Source: an uncultured Parabacteroides sp.
GTDB lineage: Bacteria > Bacteroidota > Bacteroidia > Bacteroidales > Tannerellaceae
DNA length: 40,584 bases
Reading direction: 5' to 3'
Assembly (NCBI GenBank): GCA_947036995.1
Contig: CAMQTD010000003.1
Span: 1 to 40,584, forward strand
The position numbers and the translations under genes are program-made. A model generated the notes under the pieces. The model did not search any database. It saw only the letters and a list, made by a program, of their open reading frames with translations, and was not told where the DNA came from. Below, in pieces: positions 26,640-35,270 of the stretch. Every line of letters begins with the position of its first letter. Position 1 is the stretch's first letter.

Positions 26640-28313
26640 TTATTCAAAGGCTCCCATACGAAGCGCATTTACCTCTTTTTCGTTTAAGTAACGCCATTTA
26701 CCGCGTGGTAAATTCTTTTTAGTTAATCCTGCAAAGTACACACGGTCTAGTTTCATTACGTGATAACCCAATGCTTCGAATATACGACGCACAATACGGT
26801 TACGACCTGAGTGGATTTCGATACCTACTTGAGATTTATCGTCTTCGCTTGCATAACTGATCGCATCTGCATGAATCTCTCCATCTTCAAGCTCGATACC
26901 GTCTGCAATCTTAGCCATATCTTCCATAGTTACGTTCTTGTCCAACCAAACGTGGTAGATCTTTTTCTTCTTGAATGAAGGGTGTGTTAGCTTTGAAGCT
27001 AAATCGCCATCATTAGTAAGAAGTAGTACACCTGTTGTATTTCTGTCTAAACGACCTACTGGGTAGATACGCTCTTGACAAGCACTCTTCACTAAGTCCA
27101 TAACAGTAAGACGCTCTTGTGGATCGTCCGATGTTGTTACACAGTTCTTAGGTTTGTTAAGTACCATATAAATCTTACCTTCAATTTGAACTTCTTTCTC
27201 CTTGTAGACAACATTATCTTGGCGTGTGATCTTAGTTCCTAATTCTGTAACTAACTCACCATTTACAGTTACAAAACCATTTTGGATCAATTCGTCAGCC
27301 TCACGACGTGAACAAACACCTGCATTCGCTAAGTATTTATTTAAACGAATTGGCTCGTTTGGATCTGCTAATACCTCTTTGTACTTCAACTGTTTCTGAA
27401 GACTGTATTTTGCATTCGGGTTGTAATCGTCGCTGCGACGGACTGGTTTGCGACTCTCGTTGCTAAATCCACCACGGCTATTATTATTATTATTATAACC
27501 ACCACCTCTGTTGTTATCGCCATATGAACTTGGACGACTGTTTCCACCACCAAATGAAGGGCGACTTGGACGATCATTTCCAAACGAAGGACGACTCGGA
27601 CGGTTATTACCACCATCTCTGCTATCAAATGACGGACGACTTGGGCGACTGTTCTCATCGTAATTATTTACGCGAGTGTCTCCTACACGAGGTCTTCTTT
27701 TCTTTTCGCCATCACCACCTGCTTGCGAAGATGTGAATGGACGTGCTGGTCTATTGTATGACGAATTACCTTCACCATAGCTATTACCACCACCATAAGA
27801 GTTGCCACCATTATTAAACGATGGACGGCTGCTTCCACCCTCTCTGTTTCCAAAAGATGGACGGTTATTGTTAAATGATGGACGACTTGATCCACCTTCT
27901 CTATTTCCGTATGCCGGACGGTCGTTGCCTGAGTTGTTGTAACTATTAAAGTTACGCTCTCTTGACTCTCCGCCACCATTGTTAAAGCTTGGTCTTGCAG
28001 GACGGCTTACAGATCCTTCATTGTTGTAAGATGAAGATCTATTACCTTCTTCTCTATTTCCGAATGATGGACGGTTGTTTCCGTATGAAGGTCTATTGTC
28101 TCCGTACGAAGGTCTTCCACCACCATAACTTCTATCTCCTCCACGGTCATTTCTGTCCGTGTTGTTGTAAGGTTTTCTTTCATAGTTACCTCTCTCAGGT
28201 CTGTTGTAATTCTGATTATAAGGCTGTCTCTCACCCTGTTGTTCTCCGCCTTCGCGTCTTACACTTGGGATAACTTTTCTTGGACGAGATTCTTCTCTGT
28301 CTTCTGCGTTCAT
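26640..28313 (-). CDS. RluB/RsuA-family pseudouridine synthase with long disordered N-terminus
   Basis: The C-terminal 238 residues form an ordinary pseudouridine synthase of the RsuA/RluB/RluE/RluF family. An S4 RNA-binding domain starts near residue 320 (IRLNKYLANAGVCSRREADELI), and the catalytic motif GRLDRNTTGVLLLTNDG has Asp423. The first roughly 300 residues are extreme low complexity, rich in Asn, Arg, Gly, Ser and Pro, with many repeats of the type NRPSFGN and GGNS. Such arginine- and glycine-rich tails often bind RNA, but the role here is unknown. The target is probably 23S rRNA; the exact site cannot be inferred. Codon repetition makes this part a likely site of length variation. 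It follows purB by 62 bases. Confidence 0.9.
   Translation of the reverse strand: MNAEDREESRPRKVIPSVRREGGEQQGERQPYNQNYNRPERGNYERKPYNNTDRNDRGGDRSYGGGRPSYGDNRPSYGNNRPSFGNREEGNRSSSYNNEGSVSRPARPSFNNGGGESRERNFNSYNNSGNDRPAYGNREGGSSRPSFNNNRPSFGNREGGSSRPSFNNGGNSYGGGNSYGEGNSSYNRPARPFTSSQAGGDGEKKRRPRVGDTRVNNYDENSRPSRPSFDSRDGGNNRPSRPSFGNDRPSRPSFGGGNSRPSSYGDNNRGGGYNNNNNSRGGFSNESRKPVRRSDDYNPNAKYSLQKQLKYKEVLADPNEPIRLNKYLANAGVCSRREADELIQNGFVTVNGELVTELGTKITRQDNVVYKEKEVQIEGKIYMVLNKPKNCVTTSDDPQERLTVMDLVKSACQERIYPVGRLDRNTTGVLLLTNDGDLASKLTHPSFKKKKIYHVWLDKNVTMEDMAKIADGIELEDGEIHADAISYASEDDKSQVGIEIHSGRNRIVRRIFEALGYHVMKLDRVYFAGLTKKNLPRGKWRYLNEKEVNALRMGAFE
27413..28290 (-). repeat. Low-complexity coding repeat, NRPSFGN-type
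   Basis: This stretch encodes the disordered N-terminus of the pseudouridine synthase. Imperfect units around (N/S/D)RPS(F/Y)(G/N) recur well over ten times, interspersed with GG(N/G)S and NNN tracts, including TTATTATTATTATTATTAT on the plus strand near 27478-27496. The several long overlapping ORFs the track lists here on both strands are side effects of the repeated codons. Confidence 0.8.
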
Positions 28314-28375
28314 TTGATAATAATTAAATGAAAATTAGTAAATAGCAACCTCACGGTCACGTTATATATAAATAA

Positions 28376-29719
28376 TTAAATTCCTGTATAGTTGTGAGGT
28401 GTTACCGCCTTTAATTCGGCTTTAACAGCATCGCTCACATTAAGTGTATCGATAAAATCACGGATCGAATCTTCAGTGATACCGCTATTGGTACGTGTCA
28501 ACTCTTTCAATGCTTCGTAAGGTTTTGGATATCCTTCGCGGCGTAGAATAGTTTGAATTCCTTCAGCTACTACTGCCCAACAATTATCCAAATCTCTGAA
28601 CAATATGTGTTCGTTTAATAACAATTTTCCGAGTCCTTTTGTTAAGCTTTGGAATGCAATTTCGATATGAGCCATCGGAACGCCTACATTACGCAATACT
28701 GTAGAGTCTGTTAAATCTCTTTGTAAGCGTGAGATAGGAAGTTTTATTGCTAGGTGTTCAAGGATAGCATTTGCCATACCTAAATTTCCTTCTGCATTCT
28801 CAAAATCGATTGGGTTTACCTTGTGAGGCATTGCCGAAGAACCTACTTCGCCTGCTTTAATCTTCTGCTTGAAGTATTCCATCGAGATGTATTGCCAGAA
28901 ATCTCTGTTCAAGTCAATCAAGATTGTGTTAATACGTTTCATTGCGTCAAAGATAGATGCCATGTTATCGTAGTTAGAGATCTGCGTAGTCCACTCTTCG
29001 CGGCTCAAACCTAAAACTTCATTTACAAAATGGTTACCAAATGCTTTCCAATCTTGTGTTGGATATGCTACATGGTGTGCATTGAAGTTACCCGTTGCTC
29101 CACCAAATTTGGCTGAGATAGGAATTTGTTTCAATTGCCCCAATTGTTGCTCTAAACGGTAAACGAATACCATAATCTCTTTCCCTAAACGTGTAGGAGA
29201 TGCTGGCTGTCCGTGCGTTTTAGCAAGCATTGGAATAGCTGTCCATTCGTCTGCATACTTCTTCAATAGTGTAATTACCTTATCTAATGATGGGTAATAT
29301 ACCTCTTCTAATGCATCTTTCATCGAAAGAGGCACAGATGTATTGTTGATATCTTGAGACGTAAGTCCGAAATGAATAAATTCTTTATAAGATTCAAGAC
29401 CTAAAAGGTCGAATTTTTCTTTGATAAAGTACTCTACTGCCTTTACATCGTGGTTTGTTACCGCCTCGATCTCTTTTATGCGTGCAGCATCTTCGACAGA
29501 AAACGCACGATAAACGTCACGTAAAGACTCTTTCATTGCGTCTGCATCCAAGCCATGAAGCTGAGGAATAACAGATGAAAGCGTTATGAAATACTCAATT
29601 TCAACTTGCACTCTATATTTAATAAGTGCAAATTCAGAGAAGTAAGCAGCAAATACCTCTGTCTTACCTCTATAGCGCCCATCAACAGGCGAAATAGCAG
29701 TCAGTGTAGAAAACATCAT
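28376..29719 (-). CDS. purB: Adenylosuccinate lyase
   Basis: PurB acts twice in purine synthesis, splitting fumarate from SAICAR and from adenylosuccinate. The 447-residue protein belongs to the fumarase/aspartase superfamily, with signature GSSAMPHKVNPIDFENAEGN in the C-terminal half. Other blocks are ISPVDGRYRGKTEVF near the N-terminus, FGLTSQDINNTSVPL and AKTHGQPASPTRLGKE. Length and N-terminal sequence resemble the E. coli-type enzyme (456 residues). Two ATG codons in tandem open the frame. A minus-strand TAACTTTG element lies 23 bases upstream, so purB probably leads the purB-rluB-asnS transcript. Confidence 0.97.
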   Translation of the reverse strand: MMFSTLTAISPVDGRYRGKTEVFAAYFSEFALIKYRVQVEIEYFITLSSVIPQLHGLDADAMKESLRDVYRAFSVEDAARIKEIEAVTNHDVKAVEYFIKEKFDLLGLESYKEFIHFGLTSQDINNTSVPLSMKDALEEVYYPSLDKVITLLKKYADEWTAIPMLAKTHGQPASPTRLGKEIMVFVYRLEQQLGQLKQIPISAKFGGATGNFNAHHVAYPTQDWKAFGNHFVNEVLGLSREEWTTQISNYDNMASIFDAMKRINTILIDLNRDFWQYISMEYFKQKIKAGEVGSSAMPHKVNPIDFENAEGNLGMANAILEHLAIKLPISRLQRDLTDSTVLRNVGVPMAHIEIAFQSLTKGLGKLLLNEHILFRDLDNCWAVVAEGIQTILRREGYPKPYEALKELTRTNSGITEDSIRDFIDTLNVSDAVKAELKAVTPHNYTGI

Positions 29720-29741
29720 AATACATTATTAATAATATGCA

Positions 29742-29749
29742 CAAAGTTA
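29742..29749 (-). promoter_or_regulatory. Putative -7 box for purB
   Basis: On the minus strand this reads TAACTTTG, matching TAnnTTTG, 23 bases before the purB start. The implied leader is very short. No clear -33 element is seen. Confidence 0.45.
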
Positions 29750-29910
29750 AGCTATTTTCTTGAATAACACACCTTAAATTGTGTAGGTTTTTACTATATT
29801 ATATCAAATTCAAAATTCGCATATCCTATTATACATTAGATACTTGTGTTAAATTAGATGCATTTTAATCATTAAGCTACCGCACTTAAAGAATATGTTT
29901 AGATAATCCC

Positions 29911-29918
29911 TACCTTTG
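29911..29918 (+). promoter_or_regulatory. Putative -7 box for the zinc-ribbon/lrgAB operon
   Basis: TACCTTTG matches TAnnTTTG and lies 27 bases before the ATG of the 66-residue gene. No exact TTTG -33 partner is visible. Confidence 0.5.
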
Positions 29919-29944
29919 CAGACTGAATTAAAATAAATAAAAGC

Positions 29945-30145
29945 ATGAGAAAGAAGCGTTGCATACAGTGTGGTATTTCAAATCTATACCTCAAAAATGA
30001 TCTTAACGAGATTCGTTTAATCTTTGTATTATCTGATAAATCAATCATCCCAGCTAAAGAAAACGAAACGCTAGAGGGCTTTAATACCGACACGATTTAC
30101 TGTTTGGGTTGCTCGTGGTCTGGTTCTGTAAATCGTTTAAAGTAA
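29945..30145 (+). CDS. Small CxxC...CxxC protein, function unknown
   Basis: I do not recognise this 66-residue protein by name. It has Cys6-x-x-Cys9 in RCIQCG and Cys53-x-x-Cys56 in YCLGCSW, a spacing consistent with a small zinc ribbon that brings the two ends together around a hydrophobic core (IRLIFVLSDKS). It has no membrane segment or signal peptide. A TACCTTTG element 27 bases upstream and a 22-base gap to lrgA support it as a real gene and the first of a three-gene operon with lrgA and lrgB. It may bind metal or nucleic acid; nothing more can be said. The minus-strand 64-aa ORF over it is a shadow. Confidence 0.75.
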   Translation: MRKKRCIQCGISNLYLKNDLNEIRLIFVLSDKSIIPAKENETLEGFNTDTIYCLGCSWSGSVNRLK

Positions 30146-30167
30146 AATAGTCGAAGTTATATCAATC

Positions 30168-30521
30168 ATGATTAAAGAAGTTTTTTTCGTCTTGTTCTTT
30201 TACTTTATTGGAGAGCTGGTCAGTTATTTCATCAATGGATTTATACCTGGAAGTGTAATTGGAATGATGCTCCTATTTGTTTCATTGGTATTCAAGTGGG
30301 TAAAACCAATCAAAGTAGAGCGTGTATCTAAGGCATTGACAGATAATATGGGATTTTTCTTCCTTCCTGCTGCGGTGGGATTAATGGATTCGATGGATTT
30401 CATCTCACGTTATTGGACTATCATCGTAACAGTAGCATCCGTTAGTACATTAATGGTACTAGCAACTGTAGGATGGGTACAACAAAAAATGGAACAAAAG
30501 GAGGTAACACCAGATGAATAA
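30168..30521 (+). CDS. lrgA: CidA/LrgA family membrane protein
   Basis: This 117-residue inner-membrane protein has four predicted helices, with family features FYFIGELVSYFINGFIPGSVIGMMLLF at the start and MGFFFLPAAVGLMD in the middle. LrgA/CidA proteins resemble holins and, with LrgB/CidB, affect murein hydrolase activity, lysis or small-metabolite export (pyruvate in some bacteria). The stop overlaps the start of the lrgB gene by 8 bases, indicating translational coupling. Which transport or lysis role applies in this organism is not known. Confidence 0.88.
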   Translation: MIKEVFFVLFFYFIGELVSYFINGFIPGSVIGMMLLFVSLVFKWVKPIKVERVSKALTDNMGFFFLPAAVGLMDSMDFISRYWTIIVTVASVSTLMVLATVGWVQQKMEQKEVTPDE

Positions 30522-31212
30522 ATTAGTAGAAACAGAACTTTTCGCCCTACTCTTAGCTACAGGAAGCTACGTATTGGCAGTAGCATTATACAAGAAAACA
30601 AAGATCGGAATCCTGCACCCGCTTATTACATCTATAGCCCTTATCATTGCAGTGCTTAAACTTTTAGAGGTAGACTATCCCACATTCAGAGAGGGAACTC
30701 GGTTTATCCATTTCCTACTAGGACCTTCGGTTGTAGCATTAGGATACGTATTATACCAACAGATGCAGTATATTAAAGGAAATGTAGTTTCGATACTTAC
30801 AGCAATATTTGTAGGCTCTGTAGTCGGCATATTGAGTGTTGCATTTATTGGCACATGGATGGGGGCAGATGCTACGCTTATCGCTACCCTCCAACCCAAA
30901 TCAGTAACAACACCTATTGCGATGGATATATCGCGCAATACAGGCGGAATCCCCTCATTAACTGCAATCGTTGTTGTGTTAGTGGGTCTTTTTGGCAGCG
31001 TGGTAGGTCCTTTTGTAATGAAAACACTTGGAATAGAGAGCCGCATCGCTAAAGGATTAGCCCTTGGCGCATCAAGTCACGGTATAGGCACTTCGGTGGC
31101 TTTGCAAATCGGAGCTATCGAAGGAGCACTAAGTGGATTGGCTATTGGATTGATGGGCATTATTACGGCGATTATGATTCCGATTGTGAAGTATATAATG
31201 GAATTATTCTAG
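30514..31212 (+). CDS. lrgB: LrgB family membrane protein
   Basis: This 232-residue polytopic membrane protein belongs to the LrgB/CidB/YohK family. The conserved stretch LQPKSVTTPIAMDISRNTGGIPSLTA and the later GLALGASSHGIGTSVALQIG are clear markers. It partners the LrgA protein encoded just upstream with an 8-base gene overlap. A perfect 20-bp terminator hairpin follows the stop codon. The pair is thought to form a channel or exporter in the inner membrane; the substrate here is unknown. Confidence 0.93.
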   Translation: MNKLVETELFALLLATGSYVLAVALYKKTKIGILHPLITSIALIIAVLKLLEVDYPTFREGTRFIHFLLGPSVVALGYVLYQQMQYIKGNVVSILTAIFVGSVVGILSVAFIGTWMGADATLIATLQPKSVTTPIAMDISRNTGGIPSLTAIVVVLVGLFGSVVGPFVMKTLGIESRIAKGLALGASSHGIGTSVALQIGAIEGALSGLAIGLMGIITAIMIPIVKYIMELF

Positions 31213-31238
31213 CATAAATTTTTCTCTGCATAAAAAAC

Positions 31239-31280
31239 ACAAAAGAGGTGTGAGAAATAAATTTCTCACACCTCTTTTGT
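31239..31280. terminator. 20-bp perfect bidirectional terminator
   Basis: ACAAAAGAGGTGTGAGAAAT (31239-31258) is followed after two bases by its exact reverse complement (31261-31280), with A-rich and T-rich flanks. It lies between the convergent lrgB and prs genes and can serve both. Confidence 0.87.
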
Positions 31281-31309
31281 ATATATAAAGATCGCTTTAA
31301 TATAATCAA

Positions 31310-32251
31310 TTAGATTACATAAAGAGAACTAATAGACTCTGCATTGCATACACGACGGATCGCTTCGGCAAACATTGGTGCGATAGACAAGATACGTGCC
31401 TTTTCGCAAGTTTTGTTATAAGGAATACTATCTGTAAAGATCATTTCAGTTAGGTCAGACTCCGTTACACGTTGTGTTGCAGGGTCGCTCATTACTGCGT
31501 GACTTACAATAGCACGTACAGACTTAGCACCATTCGCAAGCATCAAATCTGCTGCTTTTGTGATAGTTCCGGCTGTATCAACCATATCATCAATAAGTAA
31601 TACATCTGCACCTTTTACATCTCCAATAATACGCATTTCTGCTACTTCATTGGCGCGAAGGCGAGATTTGTGACAAATAACCATCGGAACACCTAAGTAT
31701 TTAGAGTAGCTACTAGCACGTTTTGTTCCACCTACATCAGGCGTTGCAATAATCAAGTTATCGATTGGTAAATCAGACTTGATATAGTCTAAGAATACCG
31801 ACGATGCATACAAGTGATCCACAGGTACATTAAAGAAACCTTGAATCTGGTCTGCGTGTAGATCCATCGTAATTAAACGATCAATACCTGCAGTTGCCAA
31901 CATGTCTGCAATTAATTTTGCACCAATACCTACGCGAGGCTTATCTTTTCTGTCTTGACGTGCCCAACCAAAGTAAGGGACTACGGCAATAATAGAATGT
32001 GCAGAAGCTCTCTTTGCTGCATCAACCATAAGGAGAAGCTCCATTAAATTGTCTGCGCTAGGAAAAGTTGATTGTACCAAGAACACATCTCTACCGCGAA
32101 TAGACTCTTCGTAAGAGACAGAGAACTCGCCGTCAGCAAAATGTTGAACGTTCATTTGTCCAAGTGGACAATCAAGACTCTTGCATATTTTTTCAGCAAG
32201 ATACCGGGATTTGGTACCCGAAAACACTAAGTAAGGAGTTTGATAACTCAT
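31310..32251 (-). CDS. prs: Ribose-phosphate pyrophosphokinase
   Basis: Prs makes PRPP from ribose 5-phosphate and ATP, feeding purine, pyrimidine, histidine and NAD synthesis. Family blocks are FSGTKSRYLAEKI, FADGEFSVSYEES, the catalytic-flap stretch YFGWARQDRKDKPR, MDLHADQIQGFF and the PRPP loop VLLIDDMVDTAGT. The track begins at a TTG at 32299. I start at the ATG of MSYQTPYLVFSG, giving 313 residues, the usual family length, because the TTG codon falls inside a likely -7 promoter box. It is transcribed separately from the GH13 gene, 103 bases upstream. Confidence 0.96.
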   Translation of the reverse strand: MSYQTPYLVFSGTKSRYLAEKICKSLDCPLGQMNVQHFADGEFSVSYEESIRGRDVFLVQSTFPSADNLMELLLMVDAAKRASAHSIIAVVPYFGWARQDRKDKPRVGIGAKLIADMLATAGIDRLITMDLHADQIQGFFNVPVDHLYASSVFLDYIKSDLPIDNLIIATPDVGGTKRASSYSKYLGVPMVICHKSRLRANEVAEMRIIGDVKGADVLLIDDMVDTAGTITKAADLMLANGAKSVRAIVSHAVMSDPATQRVTESDLTEMIFTDSIPYNKTCEKARILSIAPMFAEAIRRVCNAESISSLYVI

Positions 32252-32296
32252 CGTTCCGAATATTTTATCTTTGAGTGAATAGATTGAAATAGACCA

Positions 32297-32304
32297 CAAA
32301 AGTA
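32297..32304 (-). promoter_or_regulatory. Putative -7 box for prs
   Basis: On the minus strand this reads TACTTTTG, matching TAnnTTTG, 46 bases before the chosen prs ATG. It overlaps the TTG start suggested by the ORF track, which argues against that start. Confidence 0.5.
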
Positions 32305-32354
32305 CGAAAACAATTAATAATAATGGCTTACTTCGTTGATTTATTTCAAACTAT

Positions 32355-34052
32355 TCACATCTTGCCGTACGTAAATTTCAACAATAACACCCCATAAGCG
32401 TCTACTGATACTTGGTAGGGGGATAATGGCGTAAGCGTTCCAACGCTCTTTTTGTTTGTTATTAGGTTTTCGACTACGGCAACCTTATTGTCTGGAATTT
32501 TCAGAAAATCAAACGCTTCAGATGGGATATTCACCTCAACGTTTACGGCTTGACTGTCAAAATTAGCTACAACAAGTAGTAACTCTTGGTCTGCATTACG
32601 CAAGAATGCAAATTGCTTACCGTTGTCAAACTTCGGATTTGCTTCGTTAGCATACATCAAATCAAACAACGAACCCGCTGTAATACACTTCTCTGTACGA
32701 CAGATATTGAGTAGTTGTTTGTAGAAATGTTTCAATTCAGCCTCTTCAGTAGTTAATTGTGCTGTTCCAAAGTCGCCTTGATTGTTCCATCTACGCAATT
32801 TGTCTATGCTCCAGTAATCAAATATTGTGGTTCGCCCGTCTACGCCACTGAATCCTTCGTGCTCCATTGCAGGCTCGCCTAGCTCTTGACCGCTATAGAT
32901 CATCACAGGATTGGTGCTAAGGGTACTCAATACCGTCATTGCAGGAATTCCTTTTGCTCCATCTCCGGCAAAAAAGTCGGATGCGATGCGTTGCTCATCG
33001 TGATTTTCGAGGAAGTTAAGCATATGATCTTGGATATCGGATACAGCGTGGCAGCAGTGCGTAATGTTACAAGCTGCAGTTTGTCCGCAGGTAACAGCGC
33101 GTAATGTGTCGTAAAGACCAACCTTGTCGTAAAGGTAATCAAATCCACCTGTGTGTATGTAGTTTCTGTATTGCGCAGGATTGTACACTTCGGCTATAAA
33201 AATTACGGCTGGATATTTATCTTTGATCTCTTGAATTACCCAATGCCAAAAAGCTACGGGTACCATCTCTGCCATATCGCAGCGGAATCCGTCTACACCT
33301 TTTGATGCCCAAAACAACAAGATGTCTCGCATCTTAATCCATGTATCGGGCATGGGGTCAAAGTGCTCTTGGTTTCCGTTCAGGTAATCTACACCGTAGT
33401 TTAGTTTCACGGTTTCGTACCAATCGTTTGTTGTTGGGCTTGCCGTGAACTGATCGTTACCTGTAGCTTTGGCCGGAAACTCTGAATATGGATAATCTTC
33501 TTGCTGTGCATCACCATAAAGTGTAAATGGCTGCTGTGTGATGTAGTAGAAGTTGTTTGTCGGAGCAAACGACTCGGAGGTATTATCTCCATCGCCTAAG
33601 TTTTGTACATAAGAGGGTTTAACATCAGAGTGGTACTGTCGTGCTACGTGGTTGGGCACAAAATCAATTATTACACCCATCTTCTCATCGTGTGTACGTT
33701 GCACTAGCTCTTGAAACTCTTGCATTCTGTTGTCGATCTGATTGGCTAGATCGGGATCTATGTCGTAATAGTCTTTAATGGCATAGGGAGATCCGGCTTT
33801 TCCTTTTACAACGAGCGAGTGGTCTTGCTGAATACCAAATTCGGTATAGTTAGTCTCCGTGGCATGTTCGATGATGCCTGTGTACCAAATATGGCTAATA
33901 CCTAGCTCTTTAATCTCTCTAAGCGCTTTGCCGGTAAAGTCTGCCATTTTACCGCATCCGTTTTGTATCAAACTTCCATTCTCAATGGGGTTTGTACGTT
34001 GATTTCCAAACAAACGTGGAAATACTTGATAGATTGTTAGTTTTTCATTCAT
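32355..34052 (-). CDS. GH13 alpha-amylase family glycoside hydrolase
   Basis: This 565-residue enzyme of glycoside hydrolase family 13 is presumably active on alpha-glucans. The four conserved regions are present: DFVPNH (130-135), GFRCDMAE with nucleophile Asp259, FIAEVYNPA with acid/base Glu288, and FLENHDEQR with Asp352. A C-terminal beta domain (about 480-565) closes the protein. No signal peptide or lipobox is visible at MNEKLTIYQVF, so it is probably cytoplasmic, acting on stored or imported glucan. Subfamily and substrate cannot be fixed by eye. It starts 13 bases after the patatin gene, so the two are likely co-transcribed. Confidence 0.9.
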   Translation of the reverse strand: MNEKLTIYQVFPRLFGNQRTNPIENGSLIQNGCGKMADFTGKALREIKELGISHIWYTGIIEHATETNYTEFGIQQDHSLVVKGKAGSPYAIKDYYDIDPDLANQIDNRMQEFQELVQRTHDEKMGVIIDFVPNHVARQYHSDVKPSYVQNLGDGDNTSESFAPTNNFYYITQQPFTLYGDAQQEDYPYSEFPAKATGNDQFTASPTTNDWYETVKLNYGVDYLNGNQEHFDPMPDTWIKMRDILLFWASKGVDGFRCDMAEMVPVAFWHWVIQEIKDKYPAVIFIAEVYNPAQYRNYIHTGGFDYLYDKVGLYDTLRAVTCGQTAACNITHCCHAVSDIQDHMLNFLENHDEQRIASDFFAGDGAKGIPAMTVLSTLSTNPVMIYSGQELGEPAMEHEGFSGVDGRTTIFDYWSIDKLRRWNNQGDFGTAQLTTEEAELKHFYKQLLNICRTEKCITAGSLFDLMYANEANPKFDNGKQFAFLRNADQELLLVVANFDSQAVNVEVNIPSEAFDFLKIPDNKVAVVENLITNKKSVGTLTPLSPYQVSVDAYGVLLLKFTYGKM

Positions 34053-34065
34053 AATTCTTGGACTT

Positions 34066-34881
34066 TTAACTTAAGTATTTATTAAATAAAAGATCGTGCT
34101 GATTTTCTTGAATCAGTATTTCAAATCGTCTTTTAGCTGCATTGTATCCTGTGTTTGAGATCAGGTCTACGTTCTCAATATCGAACGTTTTATAGATACC
34201 GAACTCTTCCGCTTCGATCAATAGATCGCACAACTCACGGTCTTCAAGTGTATTGGCTCTAAACATATAATGATAAGAGCGCTCAGCAATACTCATAATA
34301 GATTGTTTATACTTTACGGGTATCAGTGGGCTTACGTTAACGCCTACGACACGTTCGCACTCGTCTCGAATGGTAGATACGGGGAAATTTTTAAACAATC
34401 CACCATCTACATAATGAACGCCATTGATATTAACTGGGTTAAATACAATGGGGATACTACAGGAGGCTATAATGGGATCAATTAGCGAACCACTTCTAAA
34501 CTCGTGTATTGTACCATTATCGAGATCTGTGGTTACTACAACAAGGGGGGTCTTTAGCTCTTCAAACGTTTGCGCACGTAGGTGTCGTTTTAAAAAGTGA
34601 CGAAACCTTCCGCTATCAAATATCCCTGCCTTGGGAAGTTGAAGCTGTGCAAATTCAGAAAACTCCCGACCCGTGAAAAGGTCTTTAATCTCATCTGCCG
34701 AATAACCATCGGCAAACAAAACACCCATCAGTGCTCCGGCGCTAGTTCCTGCAATAATATTGGGCTTCAAGCCATACTCTTCGAGTAGCTTAAACACTCC
34801 TATGTGAGCGAAACCTTTGGCTCCTCCTCCGCTAAGTGACAAGCCGAGCTTGTGTTGTTTAATGCCTGTTGTTTTATCCAT
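34066..34881 (-). CDS. Patatin-like phospholipase
   Basis: This 271-residue patatin/RssA-type serine hydrolase has the oxyanion loop GGGAKG (18-23), nucleophile elbow GTSAG with Ser47, and Asp159 in the VDGG motif, which completes the Ser-Asp dyad. It has no signal peptide or outer-membrane barrel, unlike PlpD-type patatins, so it is probably cytoplasmic or membrane-associated. Lipid acyl hydrolase activity is inferred from the family. It leads a two-gene unit with the GH13 enzyme, 13 bases apart; a functional link between the two is not obvious. Confidence 0.9.
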   Translation of the reverse strand: MDKTTGIKQHKLGLSLSGGGAKGFAHIGVFKLLEEYGLKPNIIAGTSAGALMGVLFADGYSADEIKDLFTGREFSEFAQLQLPKAGIFDSGRFRHFLKRHLRAQTFEELKTPLVVVTTDLDNGTIHEFRSGSLIDPIIASCSIPIVFNPVNINGVHYVDGGLFKNFPVSTIRDECERVVGVNVSPLIPVKYKQSIMSIAERSYHYMFRANTLEDRELCDLLIEAEEFGIYKTFDIENVDLISNTGYNAAKRRFEILIQENQHDLLFNKYLS

Positions 34882-35176
34882 GACTATCGTATGCAGGTAA
34901 ACCTTATTGTGTTCAACAAATATGCAAATAATTACTTAATATAACAACGCAAACAAGAAATATGTTTCGTTTTTGCATTGTATTTTTTCTTTATTCCGCT
35001 TAAATGGTTCTATATTGAAGCTTTCCAACACCTTTAAAATGAATATCCTATAAAACTTTATAAATATACAAAAGAGACTGCTGCACTGAAAAACAAGCAT
35101 ATAGATCATGTTCTAAAATCTTTCAAATTACACATTGGAAAAATTGCATGTTGACATAAACACATCAAATAGCCAC

Positions 35177-35192
35177 TATAACGATCGTTATA
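35177..35192. promoter_or_regulatory. 16-bp perfect palindrome, possible operator
   Basis: TATAACGATCGTTATA is its own reverse complement and stands in otherwise plain AT-rich DNA. Such a site could bind a dimeric regulator. It is about 295 bases upstream of the patatin gene, and no other gene start is close. The role is a guess. Confidence 0.4.
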
Positions 35193-35270
35193 ACACAAAT
35201 TCAAAGATTTTACTAATTTCAATTATCAACACAAATGCTTAAATAGCACACAATAGCATGCGATTTTAAA

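Noticed and set aside
27386-28273. Several long ORFs on both strands over the pseudouridine synthase N-terminus
   Set aside because: They are explained by the repetitive codons of the low-complexity region and translate to compositionally biased sequence without start context.
32251-32299. N-terminal extension of Prs from a TTG start
   Set aside because: The TTG overlaps a likely -7 promoter box and the extension exceeds the normal family length; the ATG at 32251 gives the standard 313 residues.
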